In this document: positions 17,568 to 26,506 of the stretch, piece after piece
Numbering within the stretch: position 1 is the first letter of the stretch
Layout of the letters: each line of letters begins with the position of its first letter
NCBI GenBank assembly: GCA_000333855.2
Contig: CM007335.1
Location: 119,768-150,771, forward strand
Reading direction: 5' to 3'
DNA length: 31,004 nucleotides
From: Endotrypanum monterogeii
Taxonomy: Eukaryota > Euglenozoa > Kinetoplastea > Trypanosomatida > Trypanosomatidae
The notes under the pieces: generated by a model
Databases searched by the model: none
What the model was told of the DNA's origin: nothing
Seen by the model: only the letters and a program-made list of their open reading frames with translations
Translations under genes and position numbers: made by a program

Positions 17568-20500
17568 ATGATGGACGCCGCTGTCGGCACCACAACAGAG
17601 CCGGGTGATCGCTATCTCACTACTCAGCCTTGCTGCCTTCATTGCCGTCATCGATTCTATAATGGGCTAGGGGAGACACTGGTTGGATCACCCACGGATG
17701 ATATCGGCAAAAGCCGCGACGCGTCGTGTACTTCTTCCCCCGGTGCCTCGGCAAGTCGAAACGTAGCATGGATTGCAGTTAAACCGTACACCTACCTGTT
17801 CCGCGCACCGGTGAAAGGTCGGTGGCTTGGCCGTGGCCTCCTTGAGCTGTTCCTGGTAGAGTTTGCCTTTGTGCCCTTCGACTGCACCGCCGCTTCGGCA
17901 TGCGGGTCATTCTCGTCAGGACTGGAGGCTCGACCCGCAGGCCCAACCTCCGGCACCATTCGCTCAGCAGTGGTGCCACTTCTCATACAGCGGCAGGCGG
18001 CATCTCCGGTGTTGCCGTCGCGCAGCGAATCTGTTTTTCCTTCAACAGATGTTGGCGGCGGTGCGACGCTCGACCGTCGCTTCACCCTCCCCGCATATAT
18101 CGAGGAGCTTTGCGGAGGCGTGCTGTGGCTACATGGCCGAGAGGCAGAGTGTCGCTTGGCCGGGCGTCGCTACCAGAGAGCACTCATCAACGTTGTAGCA
18201 CGCGCCGAACGCGGTGCCAGCAGTACCGACAACCTGGGGATGTGTGATGGGGCGGCGGGGGCCATCACCGGTGGGGTCGAAATGCAGCCGCATACACAGC
18301 AATATCCACATCAGCGTCATCCGCCACAGTCGATGGATGTGGGCACCTGTGCGACACCAGCGGAAAGCTCGCTCGGCCCAGGGCGGAACACTGAAGCAGG
18401 CGCTGAGCCGTGTGAATGGAGTGCCTGGTGTCGCACGGTTCAGTGGCTAGCGGATTTATCCTCCGAGGCCGAAGTCGATGCGCTGTTGCCGCTGGTACTG
18501 CTGGCGGCATCTCAATCGCTGTCGGAGGCGGATATCGCTCGCCCGTCCTCTGTGCACGCCGGCACCCTTGCTGCAGCCCCTGCGCCACTTCTGTCCCTTC
18601 AACAGAGGGACGTGGTGCACCACCTCGTATGGAGAAGAGAGGGACGCGCGTTTGCACATCAACCGCTAGAGATCATCCGCTGCGACGTTGCTGCTGCTCT
18701 CTCCAGTATGTTTCATAGCCCGAGCTTTAACCCAGTGCAGCCGTCGGCGAAAAGACTTGCCATGCTTGTGGTTAGCAAGCCTCCTGGGCTACCGGTGCAC
18801 CCCTCTGGTTGCTACCGCAAGAACACCGTGACCAGCATCTTTGAAGATGTCTTCGGTGGCACCTGCGGCAACAGCGACGCACGTCGCTTCTATCGCATTG
18901 AGGAGCACCAGGGCGACACCAGTGATGGCGGCACTCTCCCACCACAGCCATACGCCTCGATCGTTCACAGCGAGGGGGGATTTGAGCTCATCAGAGTTTG
19001 GCTGCGGCGCACTCCCTCCCCAACGAGCCTCAGCGACGAGGGCGCTGACGACGCGTCCTCATGCACCACCGCAAGTGATGACAGGGGTGTCTCTGCTGAG
19101 GACTGGGCAGTCCTTAAGGCCCTCTTCATGCGGGAGCGCGAGGCGACGACACCGTCGGCTCATGGACGGGACCTGCGTAAGGGAATCGGTACAGGTCATC
19201 GAGACGCCGCTGCTCTCCCTGGAGAGGAGGGGCATAATACGAAGCGTCCGCGTGAGGCCGAAGAAAGCGATGACAAGAAGCTATTGCTCGCCGAGGTCAA
19301 CCACGAGACCACAGCAGGGTTAGCACTAGCACTGAACGACAGCACGACAGTGAGCATTTCGCCTGCGTACTCAATGAAAGCATTCGTTGTGCATCGCCTA
19401 GATGCAGCCACTAGCGGTGTGCTTCTCTTGGGGCTGAACAGCGATACGGCGAGGCGCACGGCAGCGGCCATATCCAATAAAACAGCGCTCGACAGCATCG
19501 ACGACGACGGCGATGAGAATGAGGATGATATGGTGTGTGAGGATGACGCGCGCGACCTTGCCGCTCTGCAGACGCCCGCTCAGTCCAAGTCAGCCACCTC
19601 GCCGTCGTCGCGCAAGGTTTATTGCGCGCGTGTTCATGGTCGAGTGGATCTCGCGAGTCTCGCACGCCAGCAGCATCACTGCGTTCTGCGCACTCGCTCG
19701 GTGCCAACGCAGGCCACAGGCAATGCCCACGGATCAACCAGCTCTGCCGTGGCGAGCCTTGTTATGAGTGCAGCTGCACCACCGAGTGCTGCTCTGGAAC
19801 TCCTCGTTTCTCGTCCCATCGGATGTTTGGATCATCACAACAGCGTGTACTGGTCGCCGGATGCGGCAATCACGGATGCGTGGAAGAAACATCAGGCAGA
19901 CGCCAATATTCAGCGGCAACGCACACAAGACAGGCTGCAAAATTCTACGGTCTCCGGTGGCCAGGGAAAGCTACGTCGTACTGCAGAGGCCGTTGCGTGT
20001 AAGCGCGAACGCATGCGTCAACTTACACGAGGTGGTGTATCGATTTCGCTATGCGCGGTGGAATCGTCGTCGCATCGTGAAAGCGACGGTGCAGAAGCTT
20101 CAGTGGCAGACGGGGCGTTGGCACCTCTCTCTCGTAGCACCCGGCAGGTACAGCAGTACCTGGAAACGCTTCGCTCAGCCAAAACAGTTTTGGAGGTGAT
20201 GCGCTACGATGCCGCTACTGATCAGACAGTGGTGAGGTGCACCCTCGGCACAGGTCGCACTCATCAGCTGCGCGTCCACCTCGCCTCTCTAGGACACCCA
20301 ATCGTGCGGGACAGCAAGTACATCGCTTTGGAGGCGCACATGCGTGCCTTGGCAAAATTCGCTTTGCGCAGCATGGGTGACGGTGCTGAGCCCACCGATG
20401 TCGGCTCCGTTACCTCCCCACCTCTCGCCTCGGAGGCTTCGCTGAGAAGCTTCTATGAAAGCCTGGAGGCTACCCTTAACACGGACGTTGGCGGCAGTGC

Positions 20501-20705
20501 GACTGCTGCTACTGCTTATCCTGATGGTGCCGCTGCCGCAGCGAAGGGCACATGGCAATCGGGGCTCTTCGCGGAGGGTCGCAATTCGCGTGGCTGCATC
20601 TGCCCGGAAGCCATCGATCTGCACGCTTGGCAGTATACCATTCTCTACGATGACGGCGAAGCTGTGTCCGTTGAGGTACCCCTGCCATCGTGGGCACAGC
20701 AATAG
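17568..20705 (+). CDS. RluA-type RNA pseudouridine synthase with large insertions
   Basis: This 1045-residue enzyme isomerises uridine to pseudouridine in RNA (PseudoU_synth_2 family). Visible motifs in order are: LVVSKPPGLPVHPSG at about 400; HRLDAATSGVLLL with His609 and catalytic Asp612; KVYCARVHGRV at about 684; GTGRTHQLRVHLASLGHP at about 893-910; and the closing LHAWQY at about 1018. All key RluA motifs are present, so it should be active. RluA enzymes are usually 220-400 residues, so the catalytic parts are spread across large low-complexity inserts, including an acidic one at about 645-663 and a basic one at about 800-825. The N-terminal 390 residues are unrecognised apart from a CxxC (CCLHCRHRF). 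Start 17568 avoids translating the (CA)n tract, but ATG 17511 cannot be excluded if splicing uses the AG at 17504-17505. The RNA target (rRNA, tRNA, mitochondrial RNA) cannot be read from the sequence. Confidence 0.92.
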   Translation: MMDAAVGTTTEPGDRYLTTQPCCLHCRHRFYNGLGETLVGSPTDDIGKSRDASCTSSPGASASRNVAWIAVKPYTYLFRAPVKGRWLGRGLLELFLVEFAFVPFDCTAASACGSFSSGLEARPAGPTSGTIRSAVVPLLIQRQAASPVLPSRSESVFPSTDVGGGATLDRRFTLPAYIEELCGGVLWLHGREAECRLAGRRYQRALINVVARAERGASSTDNLGMCDGAAGAITGGVEMQPHTQQYPHQRHPPQSMDVGTCATPAESSLGPGRNTEAGAEPCEWSAWCRTVQWLADLSSEAEVDALLPLVLLAASQSLSEADIARPSSVHAGTLAAAPAPLLSLQQRDVVHHLVWRREGRAFAHQPLEIIRCDVAAALSSMFHSPSFNPVQPSAKRLAMLVVSKPPGLPVHPSGCYRKNTVTSIFEDVFGGTCGNSDARRFYRIEEHQGDTSDGGTLPPQPYASIVHSEGGFELIRVWLRRTPSPTSLSDEGADDASSCTTASDDRGVSAEDWAVLKALFMREREATTPSAHGRDLRKGIGTGHRDAAALPGEEGHNTKRPREAEESDDKKLLLAEVNHETTAGLALALNDSTTVSISPAYSMKAFVVHRLDAATSGVLLLGLNSDTARRTAAAISNKTALDSIDDDGDENEDDMVCEDDARDLAALQTPAQSKSATSPSSRKVYCARVHGRVDLASLARQQHHCVLRTRSVPTQATGNAHGSTSSAVASLVMSAAAPPSAALELLVSRPIGCLDHHNSVYWSPDAAITDAWKKHQADANIQRQRTQDRLQNSTVSGGQGKLRRTAEAVACKRERMRQLTRGGVSISLCAVESSSHRESDGAEASVADGALAPLSRSTRQVQQYLETLRSAKTVLEVMRYDAATDQTVVRCTLGTGRTHQLRVHLASLGHPIVRDSKYIALEAHMRALAKFALRSMGDGAEPTDVGSVTSPPLASEASLRSFYESLEATLNTDVGGSATAATAYPDGAAAAAKGTWQSGLFAEGRNSRGCICPEAIDLHAWQYTILYDDGEAVSVEVPLPSWAQQ

Positions 20706-21556
20706 TAGTCGTTGAAGGGGTATACAGAAAGGGTGCCTTCATCTCCCCTGCAGGAAATCATGCACTCTCAGATCCTCCTCTCCACCCTCCCCTCCCCTTG
20801 ATTGTAGGCGCCCACGTATTTCGGATTCTATCTCGTGGTTAGTGCCATGGGCCGGGCAGCAACTAAAAAAGTGCCATTCCAGTGGCCTTCATCTCGCAGC
20901 GCATATTACGCCCCCGCACACAAACCTATACGGGTATGCCGTGCAGATTTTTTTTGTTTTGTGTTTCTCTTCAATCCTTCCTTCTCTCACCGTGCTTTCG
21001 GGTTGCATACATGTGTGTGTGTGTGTGTGTGCATGTGTTTATTTGCACAGAGAGGGAGGAGGAGCGGGAGGGGGTTCGCGGCTTACATTACTTCTTCTGC
21101 CTCTCTAAAATTTTATCTGATCATGCCGACTTTGTCACTCTGTGCACGTGCGCCAGTTGTGTGTTTTCGCCCTTAAAAAGAAAAAAAAGGTCTCGCCCTA
21201 GAGATGGATAAGTAGTTGTGCATATATATATATATATTTATTTATGTATGTATATACACCCTTTTGCATGTCTTCATAGTCCTCTCTCCACCCCCCACGC
21301 TCCCACTCTATTCTCCATCGCCCTCCCCCCCTTTTTTTTTCACCTTCATCCGAATGCGTATGCATGCGCTTCGCGGATACGCACTGTCCGCACGTCTACG
21401 CACGTGCCTCGGTGATGTTCGTATCACCATCGCCGCTGTTCCTCTCACTCGTGCACGATAACGACCGTGCCATCTCACCCGCTTGCGATTGCCACTAAAA
21501 AAAAAAACATATGTCTATTTATATTCTATAGTCGACCCCGCTTCTATCTGTGCAAG
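20706..21556. other. Spacer before the first P1 gene
   Basis: Contains (TG)n at about 21012-21030, a short (TA)n at 21222-21237, and a long pyrimidine tract at about 21283-21342. The last 85 bases (21472-21556) belong to the duplicated P1 unit. Open frames such as 20835-21176 are low in complexity and overlap each other, so I do not call them. Confidence 0.55.
21511..21531 (+). promoter_or_regulatory. Candidate trans-splice acceptor of P1 copy 1
   Basis: A T-rich stretch ends in CTATAG, with the AG at 21530-21531. It is the first AG inside the conserved unit and would leave a 5' UTR of 25 bases. The pyrimidine tract is weak, so the upstream tract at 21283-21342 may contribute. Confidence 0.4.
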
Positions 21557-21883
21557 ATGACGACCGCGCAGCTCGCCTGCACTTACGCCGCGCTCATCCT
21601 CAGCGAGTCCGGCAAGACCGATGCGAACTCCATCTGTGCTGTGACCAAGGCCGCCGGCGTGCAGGTGAGCCAGGGCATGGCCGCCGCCTTCGCCAACGCC
21701 CTCGCCTCCGTCAACGTGAACGAGGTGCTCGGTAGCATTAGCTTCGGCGGTGCGGCCGCTGGTGGTGCTGCTGCCCCCGCTGCCGCTGCTGCTGGTGGTG
21801 CTGCGCCGGCCGCTGCTGCTGCGAAGAAGGAGGAGCCCGAGGAGGAGGCTGACGACGACATGGGCTTTGGGCTGTTCGACTAA
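21557..21883 (+). CDS. RPLP1: 60S acidic ribosomal protein P1, copy 1
   Basis: This 108-residue stalk protein forms heterodimers with P2 on P0 and helps recruit translation GTPases to the 60S subunit. The N-terminal helical domain (LACTYAALIL) resembles eukaryotic P1 (LACIYSALIL in the human protein) rather than P2, which starts differently. Residues about 67-91 are an Ala/Gly/Pro hinge, followed by charged KKEEPEEEADDD and the diagnostic MGFGLFD end. The length is typical for the family. The start is ATG 21557 (MTTAQ); the in-frame extension upstream to 21467 comes from the A-run and leader. The protein is identical to that from 22798. Confidence 0.97.
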   Translation: MTTAQLACTYAALILSESGKTDANSICAVTKAAGVQVSQGMAAAFANALASVNVNEVLGSISFGGAAAGGAAAPAAAAAGGAAPAAAAAKKEEPEEEADDDMGFGLFD

Positions 21884-22797
21884 GGCTCACGAGCACATTT
21901 CCCGAAATGCGTGCGTGTGTGCGTGTGTTAGTTTGTGTGCTGAGTTCCGCCGCCCACGACCCATCACTCCCCTCCGCCGACCGCTTCTCTCGTTTTTGTT
22001 TTGATTTTAATTTTCTTGTGATTTCTCCACGTTGGTCAGAATGAAAGCAAATGAATATAGATATATATATATATATATATGGATATATAGTATACAGTGC
22101 GCCTACCCATTCAGCTCTGTTTCTCCTACCTCTCCCTATCACACAACTCCATCTATCAGCGGGATAGAGATGGGAATCCAGCGGTGCACGACAAAAGGTC
22201 AACATGTGCTCCTGTGTGTGTGTGTGTGTGCGGGGGGGGGGTGAGGGAGATTACCTCAGCCGACGCACGTGTTGCTTTGTAGCGTCAGGTGATTCGGCAG
22301 AGGTGTGGTATATGGGCGCTATGAGGCGCATTTGTCTTGGTGAGGCAAGGGCGAGGTGGGGGAAGAAGGAAGGAGGAAAGGATAAATAAATCCCCAAAGG
22401 AAGTATTTTTTTTTTCCGTTTCTTCCTGAAAATCTCCAACCTCGCCAGACACATTTCTCTTCGAGTGTTACGTCGAGGACACCGCGTGATGGTATTCTTT
22501 GTCCGTATGTGTGTTTGGTGATGTCCCTACTTTTCACCGACTGCCATCGGTGCATTGGTGGGTGGGTTCATAATCGCAACGTGCCCTGCAGTAGCTTCTC
22601 GCGTTTATGTGCGTGCCATTTGACAAATATTTCACCAGAGACGCGGCACCAATTCTTCTTTCCCCTTCCCCCTCTTCTTCTTCCCTCCCCAAAAACTACT
22701 ACTTCGGCGTTATCTCACCCGCTTGCGATTGCCACTAAAAAAAAAAAACATATGTCTATTTATATTCTATAGTCGACCCCGCTTCTATCTGTGCAAG
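21884..22797. other. Spacer between the two P1 genes
   Basis: After the shared 41 bases the spacer is unique. It holds a (TG)-rich stretch, (TA)n at about 22059-22080, (TG)n plus a G-run at 22214-22240, GA-rich DNA (22345-22385) and a pyrimidine tract (22649-22689), then the duplicated P1 leader from 22712. No gene is seen. Confidence 0.6.
22649..22772 (+). promoter_or_regulatory. Candidate trans-splice signal of P1 copy 2
   Basis: A strong C/T tract (22649-22689) lies upstream and the first AG in the shared unit is at 22771-22772 (CTATAG), 25 bases before the ATG. The same AG is conserved in copy 1. Confidence 0.4.
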
Positions 22798-23165
22798 ATG
22801 ACGACCGCGCAGCTCGCCTGCACTTACGCCGCGCTCATCCTCAGCGAGTCCGGCAAGACCGATGCGAACTCCATCTGTGCTGTGACCAAGGCCGCCGGCG
22901 TGCAGGTGAGCCAGGGCATGGCCGCCGCCTTCGCCAACGCCCTCGCCTCCGTCAACGTGAACGAGGTGCTCGGTAGCATTAGCTTTGGCGGTGCGGCCGC
23001 TGGTGGTGCTGCTGCCCCCGCTGCCGCTGCTGCTGGTGGTGCTGCGCCGGCCGCTGCTGCTGCGAAGAAGGAGGAGCCCGAGGAGGAGGCTGACGACGAC
23101 ATGGGCTTTGGGCTGTTCGACTAAGGCTCACGAGCACATTTCCCGAAATGCGTGCGTGTGTGCGT
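22712..23165 (+). repeat. Duplicated P1 unit, copy 2
   Basis: Partner of 21472-21924, with one synonymous substitution and one extra A. The 3' sequence diverges at 23166. Confidence 0.9.
22798..23124 (+). CDS. RPLP1: 60S acidic ribosomal protein P1, copy 2
   Basis: This copy encodes the same 108 residues as the one at 21557, with one silent difference. Tandem copies of highly expressed genes are common in trypanosomatids, where dosage and mRNA stability replace promoter control. The two copies have different 3' flanks beyond 41 bases, so their mRNAs could be regulated differently. Confidence 0.97.
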   Translation: MTTAQLACTYAALILSESGKTDANSICAVTKAAGVQVSQGMAAAFANALASVNVNEVLGSISFGGAAAGGAAAPAAAAAGGAAPAAAAAKKEEPEEEADDDMGFGLFD

Positions 23166-23756
23166 CTGCACACACCGCCGTTTGTGCTGCATTTATTGAG
23201 TTTTCATTTCGTTTTTTTTTTTTTCTCTCTTTCGTTTTATGTCAATGGCGACGCGTATCAATCAAATTCTGAGACACCACATCATTGCCGTAGGCGCAGA
23301 TGCGCGCCCTTATTCTGGCACATCAGGGGGGAGGGGGCAAAGTGGGACAGTCCCTCTTCTTTTTCTTCCTTTAGCATCATGTGCGTTGCAACAACCCGTG
23401 GAAACTCTTTTCTTTCTTCCTCTTCCTCTTCCTCGGTCGCTACGAGCAAAAAATGAAAATAAAAAGATCATACATACAGAGTGGCAGAAGTACACATCCC
23501 TGTGCCAGAGCACTCTCTGCATAACAGACCCTTCTCTGCGTATCCTATCCGCGTGCTTTTCTCGGTCTGTGAGAGGGAGAGGGGGGGAGGAGGAGGCGGC
23601 GGCGGCGGCGGCGTGCGTCTGTATGTGTGTCGGTGGAGCGCGGAACAGAACAACCCCTCCTCTACACAGATCTACTCGCCCACCCAACCCACATATTCAC
23701 ATATACACACACACACACACACACACAGACGAAAGCTGTGTCTCTGTTAGGAAGTC
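23125..23756. other. Spacer with G-rich and (GGC)n repeats
   Basis: Contains a T-run (23212-23224), C/T-rich DNA around 23355-23435, a G-rich block at about 23571-23613 that passes from GGA to GGC triplets, and (CA)n at about 23706-23727. The best AG before the next gene is at 23749-23750. Open frames such as 23239-23760 run through these repeats and are not called. Confidence 0.55.
23571..23613. repeat. G-rich (GGA)n/(GGC)n tract
   Basis: A run of GA, GGA and then about six GGC triplets. G-runs spaced closely enough to allow G-quadruplex formation are on the + (mRNA) strand. Confidence 0.7.
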
Positions 23757-25775
23757 ATGACCCACGAGTTCCACACCCTCTTCTTACCTCTCGCAGAAGA
23801 TGAGCGAGCCGTCTTCGCAGGTGTATTATCAACTCCTTTCGCCGCGCGAGTCACCAGACAGAGAGGGATGCTGGTGGGGGAGCATACATCACGGGAACCG
23901 TTACGGACTGTCTCGTGCACAGCTAGCTCCCCTTCCAATATTTTCTCCCCTGCTGAGGCTGGTGGCCACTGCGAGGCTGCAAACGATTCGGCATGTGGGT
24001 CTCGCACACCATCACTTTCTATGCTGTTCGCAGTCGGCAGCGCTAGGGCCGACGCTGTCATCGCTGTCCTACGCACAGGAGACATCCTCTTGTACGGCCT
24101 CGATCGAACGCACATGCCGCCCTACAAGATATGCCGTATTCGTCCCCTCCCCACTACGCAGCAACTCCTGGCCACGCACGAGAAGACCCGTCAAAAAATG
24201 GTCGCAGACGACGGCGCGACCAGTGATAGACGGCGGCAGCACGTCAGCGGTAGCGAGCATACTTCCTTCACTGACAGCATCCGTGGCGATGCGGCGGAGG
24301 CGACGTGTGCCGCCCTTCTACCGCTACATATTTCCTACTGCTGCCGTATTTCTCTCTCCGCGCCTGTTCACATGCCCACAGCAGCAATCGGTGAAGCGTC
24401 TCCGATCTCTGCACGGTGGGAGAACGCGGAGGATGTTGTATACCTCAGAGGCATTGTTGGCAGCAGCGACGGTCGCGTCAGCCTCTTCACGACCACCGCG
24501 TACACGTTGAGCTTTGCGGCGCACGAGGTACCCATTGCCCAGGTCGATGCAGTTCTCCTGCCTCCCTGCACACTTGATGGGGATGTCTCAAAGAAGATGA
24601 GCTTCACTGCCACTACCACCGCCTGTTGCGTCCATGGCGCTGAGAAAATACCTAACCTGGCCCTGACAGACGATGGTGAGACAACGTCCGGCGCATGGCC
24701 ACGTAATCGAGATCGCTTGGCGTTTGCCATGCAGCGACTGGGGCTTGTCACCAGCGGCAACGATGGCGTAGTGCTTCTCTGGAGACGCCTGGGGGGCACC
24801 ATGAGCCCTATCGTGGTGGTGCGTCCATCCTTTTTTGCTAATTATGTTGCCTACACTGTTCATCACCCCTCTGCCCTCCCGACAATGCTGTCGGTGCGCA
24901 CACCCGTCTCTGAGCGCGAGGCCGCCATCGATGCGGAGCTCTCGTGCCCGCCCTCATTTTTGCTTCATGCAACGACTTCGTTGAGCCATACGCTGCGTCT
25001 TCGCCAGCTCGCTTCGCTCTCGCCGAGGCCCCTACATACGTTTCCTGCCTCCGTCAGCAATTGCGAACGTCTGGAGGCGGCTGCTCCGACCTCGATGACC
25101 ACCACTTTTCGAGGATCGTGGTCTTCAACGATTACCGCACTTGCCACAGATAACGCGGTGACTCTGGTTGCAATGGGTGTCTCCTTGCTCTCCCTGCTCC
25201 ACCTTGATGGGCGCAATGCTACACGTGTATGGAAGGCGGAGGACATCATCACGCATCTTGTACTGCGTGACTCGGTGGCGTTGGCTGTATGTGCTCGCAG
25301 CGGTGCTGTACATGTCTTGACCATACACCCCAGAACCGGACAGGCGGAGCACCGGAAGACGTATTACAGTTACAAAAATCGCAGCATACGCCACATTAGT
25401 CTTCATGCAGCGTCGCTTCTCATGATAATTGTAGACGTCTGCGGATCGACGGAGCTCGTGCAGCTGCCAACAGATGTGCTTTTCCCCAGCCAAGTGCAAC
25501 CACTAGACGGCGACTACATGGGTGGTGACCCCTCTGACGTGAGTCTTTTGGCCTCGATGGCGGCTCTACGAGCGAAGGTGTGCACTGAAGACATCAAAAA
25601 CGGCTGTTGCACCGGGGTCAGCGCAGCGAAGGGTCTGGCCTTCGAAAATCATCTTTTTTCTATGTACGACGCCAATGTCGCCTGTGATCAGCTCAACGAG
25701 CGACTGTTGCTCGCGCGCTACGCGGTGCCGGGGGAGTGTGACAAGTTTCTCGCCGCCAACGTGCACGTTTTATGA
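23757..25775 (+). CDS. Unrecognised WD40/beta-propeller-like protein
   Basis: This 672-residue protein has no recognised orthologue. Several segments have the short hydrophobic-strand pattern of beta-propeller blades: AVIAVLRTGDILLYGLD at about 101, GIVGSSDGRVSLF at about 231, GLVTSGNDGVVLLWRR at about 328, and TALATDNAVTLVAMGVSLL followed by LAVCARSGAVHVLTIH in the second half. SGNDGVVLLW is close to the end of a canonical WD40 repeat; the others are degenerate. The last about 80 residues (MAALRAKV to LERLLLARYAV-like text) are probably helical. Such proteins are usually scaffolds in complexes (nuclear pore, intraflagellar transport, RNA processing), and I cannot choose between these. The start at 23757 is the first ATG after the (CA)n tract. 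No signal peptide or membrane segment is seen. Confidence 0.72.
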   Translation: MTHEFHTLFLPLAEDERAVFAGVLSTPFAARVTRQRGMLVGEHTSREPLRTVSCTASSPSNIFSPAEAGGHCEAANDSACGSRTPSLSMLFAVGSARADAVIAVLRTGDILLYGLDRTHMPPYKICRIRPLPTTQQLLATHEKTRQKMVADDGATSDRRRQHVSGSEHTSFTDSIRGDAAEATCAALLPLHISYCCRISLSAPVHMPTAAIGEASPISARWENAEDVVYLRGIVGSSDGRVSLFTTTAYTLSFAAHEVPIAQVDAVLLPPCTLDGDVSKKMSFTATTTACCVHGAEKIPNLALTDDGETTSGAWPRNRDRLAFAMQRLGLVTSGNDGVVLLWRRLGGTMSPIVVVRPSFFANYVAYTVHHPSALPTMLSVRTPVSEREAAIDAELSCPPSFLLHATTSLSHTLRLRQLASLSPRPLHTFPASVSNCERLEAAAPTSMTTTFRGSWSSTITALATDNAVTLVAMGVSLLSLLHLDGRNATRVWKAEDIITHLVLRDSVALAVCARSGAVHVLTIHPRTGQAEHRKTYYSYKNRSIRHISLHAASLLMIIVDVCGSTELVQLPTDVLFPSQVQPLDGDYMGGDPSDVSLLASMAALRAKVCTEDIKNGCCTGVSAAKGLAFENHLFSMYDANVACDQLNERLLLARYAVPGECDKFLAANVHVL

Positions 25776-26506
25776 TGTTGGCAAGCATCGGGGCATTCAC
25801 ACAGTTCAGGGGAAGGAACATAAAGGGAGGAGGGGTGCCACAGTCCTGACGTCAGCACCGCTCGACCTCCGCATTCACCCGCGCACAGGCGTCCCAGCGG
25901 TACCTCCCCCCCCCTTCTCCATCTACCCATTTGTCGACCAATTCTTGTACAGTACATTTTTCTGTCACTTCAACTTTCATATCTACCTCGCCTCAGAATA
26001 ATTCGATTCCCCTACCCACTTGCACAGACACACAAACTTTTAAAAAAATGTTTCGTGTAAGTGTGTGTGTGTGTGTGTGTGTGCTTATGCGCACTACTTG
26101 CACAGTGTCGTCTTGAGTACTCGAAAATGTACGAAAATCGAAACATATTGCCCGTGTCTCCGGTCTCCTCCTGCCACTGGCGATGAGATCTTCTCTCGTG
26201 ATAATTTCTCGACCCTGGCATAGAGACGCATCGGCTCACGCTGTGATGGGTACCGCTGCCGTCGCCCTCAAGGAGAGGTAGCTGGGCTCCCCCCCCCCTC
26301 ACCCATCGCTAGAACTTATGCCAGTTTTCTTCTGATACTCTTCCCCCCCACACACACACACACATACACACACACATATATATATATACACACACTCGTT
26401 TTTTGTATACATATTTTGTAAATACTCCTCCTTCCAACTTCTCTCCTTTTTCTCGCCTTAACGCTGGCAGGGGACCAACAACAACAACAACAAAAGGGAG
26501 AGAGAG
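25776..26506. other. Spacer before the PPR gene
   Basis: Contains a C-run near 25907-25914, (TG)n at about 26061-26082, C-runs at 26290-26298 and 26343-26349, and (CA)n with a following (TA)n at about 26350-26392. An (ACA)n run lies in the leader at 26475-26493. No gene is seen. Confidence 0.6.
26430..26470 (+). promoter_or_regulatory. Candidate trans-splice acceptor of the PPR gene
   Basis: A pyrimidine tract (about 26430-26460) is followed by GGCAG, with the AG at 26469-26470. It would give a 36-base 5' UTR containing the (ACA)n and GA runs. This is one of the clearest acceptors in the window. Confidence 0.6.

Larger units (their letters stand above)
21472..21924 (+). repeat. Duplicated P1 unit, copy 1 (partner 22712-23165)
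   Basis: By eye, 453 bases match 22712-23165 except for one extra A in the A-run of copy 2 and one synonymous substitution (C at 21745, T at 22986). The unit covers 85 bases of leader, the whole coding region and 41 bases after the stop; outside it the two loci are unrelated. Confidence 0.9.

Noticed and set aside
21511..21531. Six-codon upstream open frame conserved before both P1 genes (also 22752-22772)
   Set aside because: It ends exactly at the likely splice acceptor TAG, so it is probably removed before translation; its conservation follows from the duplicated unit.
21583..21861. Alanine-rich minus-strand frame opposite P1
   Set aside because: Antisense shadow of the Ala/Gly-rich hinge, present in both copies for that reason.
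23239..23760. 173-codon open frame before the propeller gene
   Set aside because: Runs through GGC and CA repeats and overlaps the next start; no recognisable domain.
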